Part shown: positions 7,213 to 15,126 of the stretch, piece by piece
Position numbering within the stretch: the stretch's first letter is position 1
How the letters are laid out: each line of letters starts with the position of its first letter
Origin: CAZZKE01 sp964655005
GTDB lineage: Bacteria; Pseudomonadota; Alphaproteobacteria; Rhodospirillales; JABHCV01
Direction: 5' to 3'
Assembly: GCA_964655005.1 (NCBI GenBank)
Contig: CAZZKE010000028.1
Coordinates: 1 to 32,274, forward strand
Length of the DNA stretch: 32,274 nt
Program-made: the position numbers and the translations under genes
The notes under the pieces: generated by a model
What the model was told of the DNA's origin: nothing
Seen by the model: only the letters and a program-made list of their open reading frames with translations
The model's database searches: none

Positions 7213-8760
7213 CTACATGCCCGACAGGCGGGAGCCCTCTTTCAATTCCAGGCCATCCCAAATACCCTGGGTGGTGGCGGAATCGGCGCGCACATGTTTG
7301 TTGGTAGTCAACAGGCGCGGACCGCGAAATTCGGTGTCGCCCCTGAAATAAAGATCGTGGAAGCCCTGCACCAGCCCTTCGGCCACTTCCATATCGCCGT
7401 CGATATTGCGGAAGTGATCGTAGATCAGGTCCTTGTTGATCTCGTACAGGGTTTGATAGATTTCGGTCTCGGGAACACCGACGAAATTAACCATGTAAAG
7501 GTCCGAATTCCTGAACTTGTCATAGAAATCTTCCGGACCGGACAGGTCGCCATTTTGCACCGCCATGTTGAACAGCGGCGACCCCGGATATGGCGTTATC
7601 GGGCGGATCGTCCTGATCTGGTCGTACTGGTTGAAGCGTTTGATGAATTCGGCGTTCCGGCGCATGGTGTCGAGCGAATCGCCGGGCATTCCCCAGATCA
7701 TGTTGATGCCGATGCCGATGCCGGCCCGCCGGGCGGTCTCGGCGGCGGCCACGTTTTGCTCGACGGTGGCCCGCTTGTTCATCTGGTCGAGGACTTCCTG
7801 CGAGGAGGTCTCGAAACCGATGTTGAGAAACACGCAGCCCGCGTCTTTCAGGGCAACGGCGATTTCATCGTCGAACATGGTGACCCGGCAATCCATGCGG
7901 AACTTGATCGGCGGCAACTGTTCCCTGATCAGGGCCAGCAGTTTCAAAATCTGACTGCGCGATACAATCGCCAGTTCATCGACGAAATAAAAATAATTAA
8001 CCCCCCAGCGTGTGTTGAGCTCTTTCATTTCGGCGACCACCTGTTCGGGCTTGCGGACCCGGATGCCGCTGTCCAGGCGGAAACAGAACGAACATTTGTC
8101 GGTGCAGCCGCGGGTCGATATCAGCGGGAACGCCTTGTCGGTGTCCGCCATTCTGGCGAACTTCAGGCTGCTGGTATAGCTGTCCATGGGGAACAGGTCC
8201 CAGGCCGGCATGGGCAGGGTATTGAGGTACTTGATGGTCCGCCGCCGGGGCGCCGCGACGACTTCGTCGTCCCTTATCAGGACGACGCTTTGAATTTCTT
8301 CGAGTTTTATATCGTGCCCGCGCTTCGCCATCATCACTTCAAGAATGGTTTCCTCGCCTTCGCCCATGACCAGCACATCGGCGCCGGTTTCACGCAGCAT
8401 GAATTCCGGGCAGGAACTGGGGCCATAACCGCCGATAACGAACCAGCTTTCCGGTCCCAGAACGCGGCGAATCGTCTTGCAGGTTTCCTGGACGCCCCTT
8501 TTGAAACGCGGCCCCATATAGCCCAGGCAAACCAGATCGTAGGACTCGCCTTCAAGAAAGGCCGCCAGATCGTCGTTGGAATGATGGAAAACGTCCATGC
8601 AGTAGGCTTCCACCTGGACATTGGCAAGCCGCAGGCAGGCGGCCATGTATCCAGGTCCCAGGGGGAACACGTTATCGTCCTGATAGTTGTCCGGAATGAC
8701 AAACAGTACGCGGCCGCCCACATCCAGGCTGTCGTTGATCGGTGCTGTGGATTTAATCAT
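7213..8760 (-). CDS. B12-binding radical SAM protein
   Basis: A 515-residue class B-type radical SAM enzyme. Residues about 15-150 form a cobalamin-binding-like Rossmann domain (VLFVIPDN, MGPRFKRGVQ, IGGYGPSSCPEF, VMGEGEETI). The radical SAM core follows with RGCTDKCSFC at 217-226; Cys219, Cys223 and Cys226 are the ligands of the 4Fe-4S cluster. The C-terminal part contains IGFETSSQEVLDQMNKRAT and GMPGD, common in this class. Such enzymes methylate unactivated carbons or do other radical steps. The start is the ATG at 8760-8758 with GGAG 7 bases upstream. Its position between the ulosonate synthase and the SpsF-like gene suggests C-methylation or rearrangement of a sugar or sugar precursor, which is inference. 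Confidence 0.9.
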   Translation of the reverse strand: MIKSTAPINDSLDVGGRVLFVIPDNYQDDNVFPLGPGYMAACLRLANVQVEAYCMDVFHHSNDDLAAFLEGESYDLVCLGYMGPRFKRGVQETCKTIRRVLGPESWFVIGGYGPSSCPEFMLRETGADVLVMGEGEETILEVMMAKRGHDIKLEEIQSVVLIRDDEVVAAPRRRTIKYLNTLPMPAWDLFPMDSYTSSLKFARMADTDKAFPLISTRGCTDKCSFCFRLDSGIRVRKPEQVVAEMKELNTRWGVNYFYFVDELAIVSRSQILKLLALIREQLPPIKFRMDCRVTMFDDEIAVALKDAGCVFLNIGFETSSQEVLDQMNKRATVEQNVAAAETARRAGIGIGINMIWGMPGDSLDTMRRNAEFIKRFNQYDQIRTIRPITPYPGSPLFNMAVQNGDLSGPEDFYDKFRNSDLYMVNFVGVPETEIYQTLYEINKDLIYDHFRNIDGDMEVAEGLVQGFHDLYFRGDTEFRGPRLLTTNKHVRADSATTQGIWDGLELKEGSRLSGM

Positions 8761-8792
8761 GGCTGACTCCGGTTTCCCTGTAGGCGATTCGA

Positions 8793-9644
8793 CTAGACGC
8801 TATCTTCATCCCAGGCCAGATGCTCGCGCAGCTTTTTGGCGATGGGAGTTTCCGAGGGATGATAGCCGATTTTTCCGTCTCCCATGGCCGCCTCGATCTT
8901 GCGGACCGAACCGACCAGGGCGCTGAATCCGTGCGGTTCGACCGATGCCGCCTGATCCGAGCCGTACATGGCCCGGCTGATGGTTATATGGCGTTCCAGG
9001 GATGAAATTCCAAGCGCCGCCGCGCCATAAGATACCGCCAGGCCGGCTTCGTGGCCGCTGTAGCCCACATCGCAGTCGAATTTTTCGCGCAGGGTTTGAA
9101 TACAGGCCAGATTGGCGTCCCCGTCGGCCAGCGGATAGGTGGAAATACAGTGCATCAATTCGAACGGGCAATCGGCGGCGCGGAAAATTCCGACGGCGCG
9201 TTCGATGTCCGCTTCCGTGCTCATGCCGGTCGAAATAAAGGTGTGCTTGCCTTCTTCGGCGACCATTTTAAGCAGGTCTTCCCAGACGATCATCGCCGAA
9301 GCCACCTTGTTGTAACCGCAGTCGAACTGGCGCAGGAATTGCTGGCTGTTCAGGTCCCAGGCGGAAGCGAACCAGGCGATCCCCTTGTCCTTGCAGTAGC
9401 GGTCGATTTCGGCATATTCCCGCTGGCCGAATTCCAGGCCTTCTTTCTGTTCCCGCTGGGTCGTACCCCACGGGCTTTCGCGCGGCCCGTCCAGAAATTC
9501 CCGAGTGTACACTTCGTTCAGGTCGCGTTTCTGAAATTTAACGGCATCGGCGCCGGCGTCGTGCGCCACATCGATCAGTTGTTTGGCCAGGTCCAGATCG
9601 CCATTGTGGTTTATGCCGACTTCCGCGATAACAAATATCGTCAC
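8793..9644 (-). CDS. NeuB-family ulosonic acid synthase lacking the SAF domain
   Basis: A 283-residue protein clearly of the NeuB/SpsE family: IAEVGINHNGD at the N-terminus, AVKFQKR, ISTGMS, MHCISTYP, GYSGHE and SLERHIT all match the TIM-barrel that condenses phosphoenolpyruvate with an N-acyl or neutral aldose. It ends shortly after the barrel, so the C-terminal SAF (antifreeze-like) domain, which reaches over the partner active site in NeuB dimers, is missing. The PseI homologue at 12578-13645 has it. The start codon is GTG at 9644-9642 with GGGAG/GAGAG upstream, 2 bases after the stop of the isomerase-phosphatase gene. The pairing with that fusion suggests a 3-deoxy-ulosonic acid other than pseudaminic acid. 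Confidence 0.88.
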   Translation of the reverse strand: MTIFVIAEVGINHNGDLDLAKQLIDVAHDAGADAVKFQKRDLNEVYTREFLDGPRESPWGTTQREQKEGLEFGQREYAEIDRYCKDKGIAWFASAWDLNSQQFLRQFDCGYNKVASAMIVWEDLLKMVAEEGKHTFISTGMSTEADIERAVGIFRAADCPFELMHCISTYPLADGDANLACIQTLREKFDCDVGYSGHEAGLAVSYGAAALGISSLERHITISRAMYGSDQAASVEPHGFSALVGSVRKIEAAMGDGKIGYHPSETPIAKKLREHLAWDEDSV

Positions 9645-9646
9645 TG

Positions 9647-10804
9647 TTACTCTCCCATATTCGGTAAAATGAATTCGCTTAAGGCCCTGACGGCGCCGTC
9701 GCCGCCGTTTTCGGACAGCACCAGCGAAGCGGTGCGCCTGATATCGGGGTGGCCGTCCGCCGGCGCAACCGAAAAACCGACCAGCCGCATGGCGCCTGAA
9801 TCATTGAGATCATTGCCCATGTAAATAACATTGTCCGGGTTTATCCGGTGTTCGGCGAAATAGCGCTTCAGGAAAACGCCCTTGTCGTCGCAGCCGCCGT
9901 GAACATCCATCTTCAGCTTTCCGGCCCGTGCGGCGACCACCGGGTTGGTTTCCTTCGACAGGATAAACATGGCGATGCCGGCGTCGCGCAGCATTTCAAT
10001 GCCCAGCCCGTCGCGGCGGTCGCACATCACGGTTTCGGTCCCGTCCTGGGCGGTGTAGACCTTGTTGTCGGTAAACACGCCATCGAAATCGAAAACCACC
10101 AGTTCGATCGTTTCCGGTGGCGATGGTGAAACCGCCGCCGCCGCCGGTTCCGGCGACCGGCCCGCGATTGCGGCGTCGCCGAACATGGCGTCTTCGAGCG
10201 CCGCGCAAAGAAAGTGATACACCGGCAGGTGCAGTTCCTGGATTCGGTCGACCCGCGAAGCCGCGACCCGGATGCAGCTATCGGCCATATCCTTAAGCTT
10301 GCCGCCGCCCCGGCCGGTCAGGGCGATGGTCTTGATCCCCATGGCCCGCGCGGTTTTCAGCGCATTGACCACATTGCCGGAATTGCCCGATGTGGAAATA
10401 CCGATCACCACGTCGCCGGGCCGGCCCAGGGCATAGACCTGCTGGGCGAATTCGTAGGCCGGTTCCATATCGTTGACGATGGCGCTGCCCAGGGCGGCGT
10501 TGGAAACCAGCGAAACGGCGGCGATGCCCTTTTGCAGGTGTCCGGCCATGGCCGCCCCGTCTTCGGGACAGGCATCGATAAACGGGCGGGCCTCGGCGTC
10601 GCCCAGCCGCCGTTTCAAATGAAAGCCCTTCATCAGTTCGCCGACAATATGTTCGGCATCCGCGGCGCTGCCGCCGTTGCCGCAGGTCAAAATAACGCCG
10701 CCCGAACGGGTGCTTTCCAGCAGCAGGGACAGGGCGTTCAGGATATCGTCGATTGCCGGATCGAGTTCCGGATAGTTTGCCTTCAGTTCATTCAGAAATT
10801 TCAT
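9647..10804 (-). CDS. Fusion of GmhA-type sugar-phosphate isomerase and KdsC-type HAD phosphatase
   Basis: A 385-residue two-domain protein. Residues 1-210 are a SIS domain of the phosphoheptose isomerase type with CGNGGSAADAEH at 41-52, STSGNSGN at 137-144 and RIQELH at 187-192; the Glu and His of the last motif match the catalytic region of GmhA. An Ala/Ser/Pro-rich linker at about 211-231 leads to a KdsC/YrbI-like HAD domain with the nucleophile motif DFDGVFTDN at 239-247 and the metal motif GNDLND at 330-335. The parts predict isomerisation of a ketose phosphate to an aldose phosphate and removal of phosphate, before or after condensation by the adjacent NeuB-like enzyme. The ATG at 10804-10802 is chosen because it starts 1 base after the upstream stop. 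The substrate is unknown. Confidence 0.88.
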   Translation of the reverse strand: MKFLNELKANYPELDPAIDDILNALSLLLESTRSGGVILTCGNGGSAADAEHIVGELMKGFHLKRRLGDAEARPFIDACPEDGAAMAGHLQKGIAAVSLVSNAALGSAIVNDMEPAYEFAQQVYALGRPGDVVIGISTSGNSGNVVNALKTARAMGIKTIALTGRGGGKLKDMADSCIRVAASRVDRIQELHLPVYHFLCAALEDAMFGDAAIAGRSPEPAAAAVSPSPPETIELVVFDFDGVFTDNKVYTAQDGTETVMCDRRDGLGIEMLRDAGIAMFILSKETNPVVAARAGKLKMDVHGGCDDKGVFLKRYFAEHRINPDNVIYMGNDLNDSGAMRLVGFSVAPADGHPDIRRTASLVLSENGGDGAVRALSEFILPNMGE

Positions 10805-10805
10805 G

Positions 10806-12581
10806 TCACGCCTGTTTCTGTATTGGTTCGGCCATATGGCCGGTGTTTGCGGCGCCCGCCGGGCCATTCGGCGGCAACCCCATATCGGCCCGGATAAGGT
10901 CCCAGGAAACATCGCCCGTCAAGTTGATAATCGGGCCGAAACGGTCGCGGGGGTAGCGCCAGCTTTCCGCCTCGATCTGCCCGATGCGCCGGGCGATATC
11001 GGCCATCGAATCCAGGCAGATTTCGGGTATTTGCCGGTAGTACAGGTTCCTGGTGCGCGGGTCGGGATCGAACACGAAGGCGCAAAGGCCGAACTGGGCC
11101 GCCTCGGCCGTCAGGGTGCTGCTTTCATTGACTACGTACTGGCATTCCAGCAGCAATTCGTAGGAACGGCGCCAATCGAGGATCAGGTTTTCCGGCGCCC
11201 GCGCAAGCAGGCGGTTCAAGGCCTGGCCCATGCTTCCCCTGGTATATTTCCTGGTTTTGATGTTAAGGAAGACCGTGCGGTCGGGAAAGCGGCGGGCCAG
11301 GTCCTCGATCCCCGCCATGATCTGCTCCTGATGATAGGACGGGCTTAGGAAACAGGCGATGTTGTTCGGTCGCGGCGCCATCATTTTTTTGATTTCATCG
11401 CGGGTTACGCCAAACGACCCGATCGCCGATACCTTCATGTGCGATGGCCAGGTGTGGCGGTAGAATCGCTCGTACTGGTCCCGGCCCAGCATATAAAAGC
11501 GGTCGTAATCGAGATGGCGCATCTGATGGGACAGGACGCAAATGCCGGGAATTCCGTGCATCAGCCCCATCGACACCGCGCCGGTTTTCCTAAGTTCCTG
11601 GCTGCGCATGATGTGATCGGCGTTGTATTCGTCCCGGGACCAGAAAAAACGGAAGCGGAAGCGGTTGAACAGCGCCCGGTAGACCATTCTTTTGTGGGGC
11701 AGGACCACCAGCTTGCGGAAAAAATCACTGGGCAGGCGGCGCCCGCGGCGGAATATTCCCAAACTGTGCCGGGCCATCTGGCGCAACGCCTTCAGGCCGT
11801 CGCCGGGCCGGAACCATCCGTCGGAGGCCAGACAATGACGATGCCGTCCCATGGTTTCGGCGAAGGCCCCGGCGGTGGCCGCGTTGCGCATGACGACCAT
11901 GACATCGCCGCCGCCGTCGACCACCTCGTCCCACAGCAGCCGGTCATGGTTGCCGCCCACATAGTCGCTGCCCATAAACACCGTTTCCGGCGGCGGCGGG
12001 GCGGCGCGGATACGGCGGATTATCCAGAAGGCCGACCGCAGTATCGTCGATAGCAGCAGCATGAAGTTGACCAGCAGAACCAGCCGTGGCCGGCCCGGAC
12101 CGGCGGCCAGCCGGTCGGAAAAACGATTCCGGTAATAGCCCCGGTCGACGGCATCCAGGCCGCTAACCCGCGTTTCCCCCGGCGCCGTTTCCGATATCGC
12201 GCCATCGATCACGAAGGCCGCGCCGAAGCGCTGAAACACGGCGTTGCAGCAGACATGGCGGTAGGCGATGGCATATTCGCCATAGTCATCGTCGGACTGA
12301 TCGAATTTGAAATATCGGCCGATCCACGGCTCGGCCTCGACGAACGGGTCGGCCAAACGCATCAGGTCGCCGTAATCGGTGAACGGGGCCAGGTCGGGCC
12401 TGGCGTCCAGAATCCGGGTCACCCTGCCGGTGGCGACCAGGCGGTCGGCGAGCCATTCCAGATGCCGCGTGGCGCCGCCGATGATCGGCCGGCAGGCGAC
12501 GATGCCGGTCGGCCTGCCAAGGATCGAACGCCATAACAGCCGGGGCAGTGACGCTTCGGTAAGAAGGAGTATTTCCTTCAT
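10806..12581 (-). CDS. Large GT-B-like glycosyltransferase or surface carbohydrate protein
   Basis: A 591-residue protein with no sharply recognised family, but a GT-B-like C-terminal half: MHGIPG at 341-346, then a DRFYMLGRDQYE...IGSFGVTRDE stretch, FLSPSYHQEQ, and ECQYVVNESSTLTAEAAQFG, which resembles the donor-side 'sS....Ea...g.p' block of capsule and CDP-glycerol-type transferases. Residues 166-189 are strongly hydrophobic and may anchor it to the inner membrane. It overlaps the end of pseI by four bases (ATGA), so the two are translationally coupled. A similarly organised 632-residue protein lies at 16617-18515. A role in transferring pseudaminic acid or the second sugar fits the context but is not proven. 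Confidence 0.6.
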   Translation of the reverse strand: MKEILLLTEASLPRLLWRSILGRPTGIVACRPIIGGATRHLEWLADRLVATGRVTRILDARPDLAPFTDYGDLMRLADPFVEAEPWIGRYFKFDQSDDDYGEYAIAYRHVCCNAVFQRFGAAFVIDGAISETAPGETRVSGLDAVDRGYYRNRFSDRLAAGPGRPRLVLLVNFMLLLSTILRSAFWIIRRIRAAPPPPETVFMGSDYVGGNHDRLLWDEVVDGGGDVMVVMRNAATAGAFAETMGRHRHCLASDGWFRPGDGLKALRQMARHSLGIFRRGRRLPSDFFRKLVVLPHKRMVYRALFNRFRFRFFWSRDEYNADHIMRSQELRKTGAVSMGLMHGIPGICVLSHQMRHLDYDRFYMLGRDQYERFYRHTWPSHMKVSAIGSFGVTRDEIKKMMAPRPNNIACFLSPSYHQEQIMAGIEDLARRFPDRTVFLNIKTRKYTRGSMGQALNRLLARAPENLILDWRRSYELLLECQYVVNESSTLTAEAAQFGLCAFVFDPDPRTRNLYYRQIPEICLDSMADIARRIGQIEAESWRYPRDRFGPIINLTGDVSWDLIRADMGLPPNGPAGAANTGHMAEPIQKQA

Positions 12582-13645
12582 CGAATTTGCCGGTCCGAAA
12601 TCATATCCCAGGCCAGCGGCTCGCCCTTTTTAAGGTTTCTGGCGGCGGTGCGTCCGATAATTTCAGGCAGGTGCTTCGGCGCCAGGCCGTATCCGGGGCG
12701 GATGGAACGAACATTGGCCTCGCCCAGCACCGATCCCGCCCCGGTATCCGCGACCACGTACAGCGAGCGGCGGAATTCCTTCGAGCCCTGCTCGCTTTCC
12801 GTACGGCCCCACCCGGCGCGGCCCAGGGCCTGCCAGGCGGTTCGGGCGCCCCGGCACAATTCCGACAGTTCCGCCGGTTCCAGCGAGAACGCCGCATCGA
12901 CGCCGCCGTCGGCGCGGCTGAGCGTCACGTGCTTTTCGATAATCGCCGCCCCCAGCGCCACGGCGGCCAGCGAAACGGCGACGCCGATGGTGTGATCGGA
13001 CAGGCCGGCCACCGTATCGAATGTTTCGGCCAGCAGCGGGATGGTCCGCAGGTTGCTGTCCGCGGGCGCGGCGGGGTAACTGCTGACGCAATGCAACAGG
13101 GCGATGCCGCCATCGCCGGCGGCGCGGGCGGCGGCGGCGGCGGCGGCGATTTCCGTTTCATCGGCCATGCCGGTGGAAATAATCAGCGGCTGGCCGGTCG
13201 CCGCGGCGCGTTCGATCAGCGGGATATCGACGATCTCGAATGAGGCGATCTTGTAAGCCGGGGCGTTCAGGCCCTCCAGGAAATCAACCGCCGTTGGATC
13301 GAATGGTGAGGAAAAAACCGTTATGCCCAGTTCCCGCCCCCTGGCGAACAATTGCCGGTGCCAGTCCCAGGGGGTATGGGCTTCCCGATAGAGGGAATGC
13401 AGGGTGCGGCCATCCCACGGGCCGCCCTCGATAGTGAAACCGGGGCCATCGTGATCGATGGTGATGGTGTCGGCGGTGTAGGTTTGCAGCTTGACGGCAT
13501 CGGCCCCGGCCGCCTTGGCCGCCGCGATCAGGGCCAGGGCGCGTTCGATGTCGCCGTTGTGATTGCCCGAAAGCTCGGCGATTACATAGGGCGGATGGCC
13601 CGGCCCGATGGCCCGGCCATCGATGGCGAAAGCGGGCGCGTTCAT
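12578..13645 (-). CDS. pseI: Pseudaminic acid synthase
   Basis: A 355-residue NeuB-family synthase of the pseudaminic type. IAELSGNHNGD at 22-32 and KLQTYTADT at 52-60, followed by GRTLHSLYREAHTPWDWH, are characteristic of PseI and differ from the NeuB and LegI forms. ISTGMAD, HCVSSYPA and IEKHVTLSR complete the TIM barrel, and the SAF domain starts near residue 292 (RRSLYVVADTGAGS...). It condenses phosphoenolpyruvate with 2,4-diacetamido-2,4,6-trideoxy-L-altrose, the product of PseB-C-H-G, which are all encoded upstream. It starts at the ATG 13645-13643, overlapping the deacetylase gene by four bases. Confidence in the family is high. Confidence 0.95.
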   Translation of the reverse strand: MNAPAFAIDGRAIGPGHPPYVIAELSGNHNGDIERALALIAAAKAAGADAVKLQTYTADTITIDHDGPGFTIEGGPWDGRTLHSLYREAHTPWDWHRQLFARGRELGITVFSSPFDPTAVDFLEGLNAPAYKIASFEIVDIPLIERAAATGQPLIISTGMADETEIAAAAAAARAAGDGGIALLHCVSSYPAAPADSNLRTIPLLAETFDTVAGLSDHTIGVAVSLAAVALGAAIIEKHVTLSRADGGVDAAFSLEPAELSELCRGARTAWQALGRAGWGRTESEQGSKEFRRSLYVVADTGAGSVLGEANVRSIRPGYGLAPKHLPEIIGRTAARNLKKGEPLAWDMISDRQIR

Positions 13646-14331
13646 GTTACCCGTTCCCGGATGACCGTGAATGCCTCCGCCGCCATAAGGCCGATGCTGG
13701 CGCCGCGATAGGTTGCCAACGCGACCACGTTTTCTATGGACCTGGCGTGCGGCGATGGCCGCATTTCCATGTCGTAAGCCGCCAGCGCCTTGAGCTTCCT
13801 GCCCATCTGGCCGGAAACATCAACGAACCGAGTCGGCCGGAAAGGCTCGGCGGCGGGCGAGGCCCACTCGGTGCTCGATACTGTTTCGAACCCATAGATC
13901 GCCCGCACCGGCGAATCCGGCAGCGGGCGGCATGCGGTCAGAACCGCCTGATGAACAATCCGATGATCTATGTTTAGGTCGCCGCCATGGTGAGTGTAAA
14001 CGATATCGGGTCTTTCCCTCTCGATAATTTGTTCGATGCATTTGATCACATCAAGCAGCGGTACTTTATCCATTGCGTTGTCGGGGAAATCTGCAAACGT
14101 CGGATATTCCGTGCCCAGAATGCCGGCGGCCTCCTCGGTCGCCGCGCGTAGCGCCGCTTGATCCGCCGCATAATCACCCCCCGCCTCGCCTTCATCGGCG
14201 CGGGCGAAAACACCCTCGGCCATAATCAGGACATGGACCCGATCACCGGCTTCGGCATGTCTGGCGGCTACCCCGCCGCACCCCAGAACCTCGTCGTCGG
14301 GGTGAGCCGCGACTATACAAATTTTTTCCAT
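13642..14331 (-). CDS. PIG-L/LmbE-family deacetylase
   Basis: A 229-residue zinc-dependent N-deacetylase. The motif AAHPDDE at residues 8-14 supplies His10 and Asp13 for zinc and catalysis, and DLNIDHRIVHQA near 118-129 supplies the second zinc histidine. These enzymes remove an N-acetyl group from a sugar. The ATG at 14331-14329 overlaps the stop of the methyltransferase by one base (TGATG); an in-frame TTG directly upstream is less likely. Placed directly before pseI and in the same operon as the acetamidino-forming genes, it may expose an amino group so that another acyl group can be put on. Which sugar it acts on cannot be told. Confidence 0.88.
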   Translation of the reverse strand: MEKICIVAAHPDDEVLGCGGVAARHAEAGDRVHVLIMAEGVFARADEGEAGGDYAADQAALRAATEEAAGILGTEYPTFADFPDNAMDKVPLLDVIKCIEQIIERERPDIVYTHHGGDLNIDHRIVHQAVLTACRPLPDSPVRAIYGFETVSSTEWASPAAEPFRPTRFVDVSGQMGRKLKALAAYDMEMRPSPHARSIENVVALATYRGASIGLMAAEAFTVIRERVT

Positions 14332-15125
14332 CAATCCCTCCGCCGACCAATAGCGGCCATGACATGTTTGGTTACTGTAAACTCATCGGCCCGTTCGAAG
14401 TGCGCCTTCAAGTCGCCGATGACATCCTCTTCCCGGGTTTCGTCGTAAAAGGTCGAGGCGCGCCAATATTCGATGACGCTTTCTACCGAGGGATACCGAA
14501 TACTGTTAACGAAAGTCTCGGTGTGCACATCCAGGCAATTTTGTAATGTCGGTAAGACATCGCCGGTCATAAAGATCGTCGAGCTGTGCGTCACCAGTTC
14601 CGGAATCGCTATGTGTTTTTCCAGTAACTGAAACAGGCTGCGGTTGTTTTCCCCATACGGTCCGACAACAAGAATTGATCCACCAGGGTTGAGGTGTTCC
14701 ACGAATTCCCGCAAAAGCCGGGCGGTATCGTTTGAATAGTAGAGCCCGTAGAAACAGGAAATCAGATCAAATTTCTTGTCCGCCAGATCGGTTGAGGAAA
14801 AAACCTTATCCATCTGCTCGGCAAGCAGCGACGTTTGACTTGCATCCGCCTTCTCATTGAGACGTTCCCGTGCAATTTTCAGAGAATTTTCGGAAAGATC
14901 GACACCAACCAGCCGCTCCAGTTCGGGCCTGTCCTTGTAAAGAACCAACTGATCGCCCGTTCCACAGCAAATATCGACGACGCTGCTGAAGGACAGGCTT
15001 TGCAGGACGCCGCGCACCCAGCCCGGGAAGTCAGAAGATCCAAATTGCCGGTTTGCTTCATTTCTCCCCTGTAGCCCTTGGGAATCAATGGCCCGCCGGG
15101 ACAGTTTTTTATCAAGTGAAGTCAT
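14331..15125 (-). CDS. Class I SAM-dependent methyltransferase
   Basis: A 264-residue methyltransferase with VVDICCGTG at 49-57 (SAM loop), LVGVDLSEN at 72-80 with the ribose-binding acidic residue, and a FDLISCFYGLYY block in place of the usual 'FD.i....l.h'. The ATG at 15125-15123 has AAGGAA upstream and lies 1 base after the PseG-PseH stop; a longer frame would run into that gene. It has visibly lower G+C than both neighbours, which suggests separate acquisition. It is a candidate for O- or N-methylation of the nonulosonic acid or of a 4-amino group. Confidence 0.82.
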   Translation of the reverse strand: MTSLDKKLSRRAIDSQGLQGRNEANRQFGSSDFPGWVRGVLQSLSFSSVVDICCGTGDQLVLYKDRPELERLVGVDLSENSLKIARERLNEKADASQTSLLAEQMDKVFSSTDLADKKFDLISCFYGLYYSNDTARLLREFVEHLNPGGSILVVGPYGENNRSLFQLLEKHIAIPELVTHSSTIFMTGDVLPTLQNCLDVHTETFVNSIRYPSVESVIEYWRASTFYDETREEDVIGDLKAHFERADEFTVTKHVMAAIGRRRD

Positions 15126-15126
15126 G

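Noticed and set aside
7294..8766. 490-codon open frame on the plus strand
   Set aside because: It lies fully antisense to the radical SAM gene, has no recognisable motif, and is explained by the lack of stop codons opposite a high-G+C gene.
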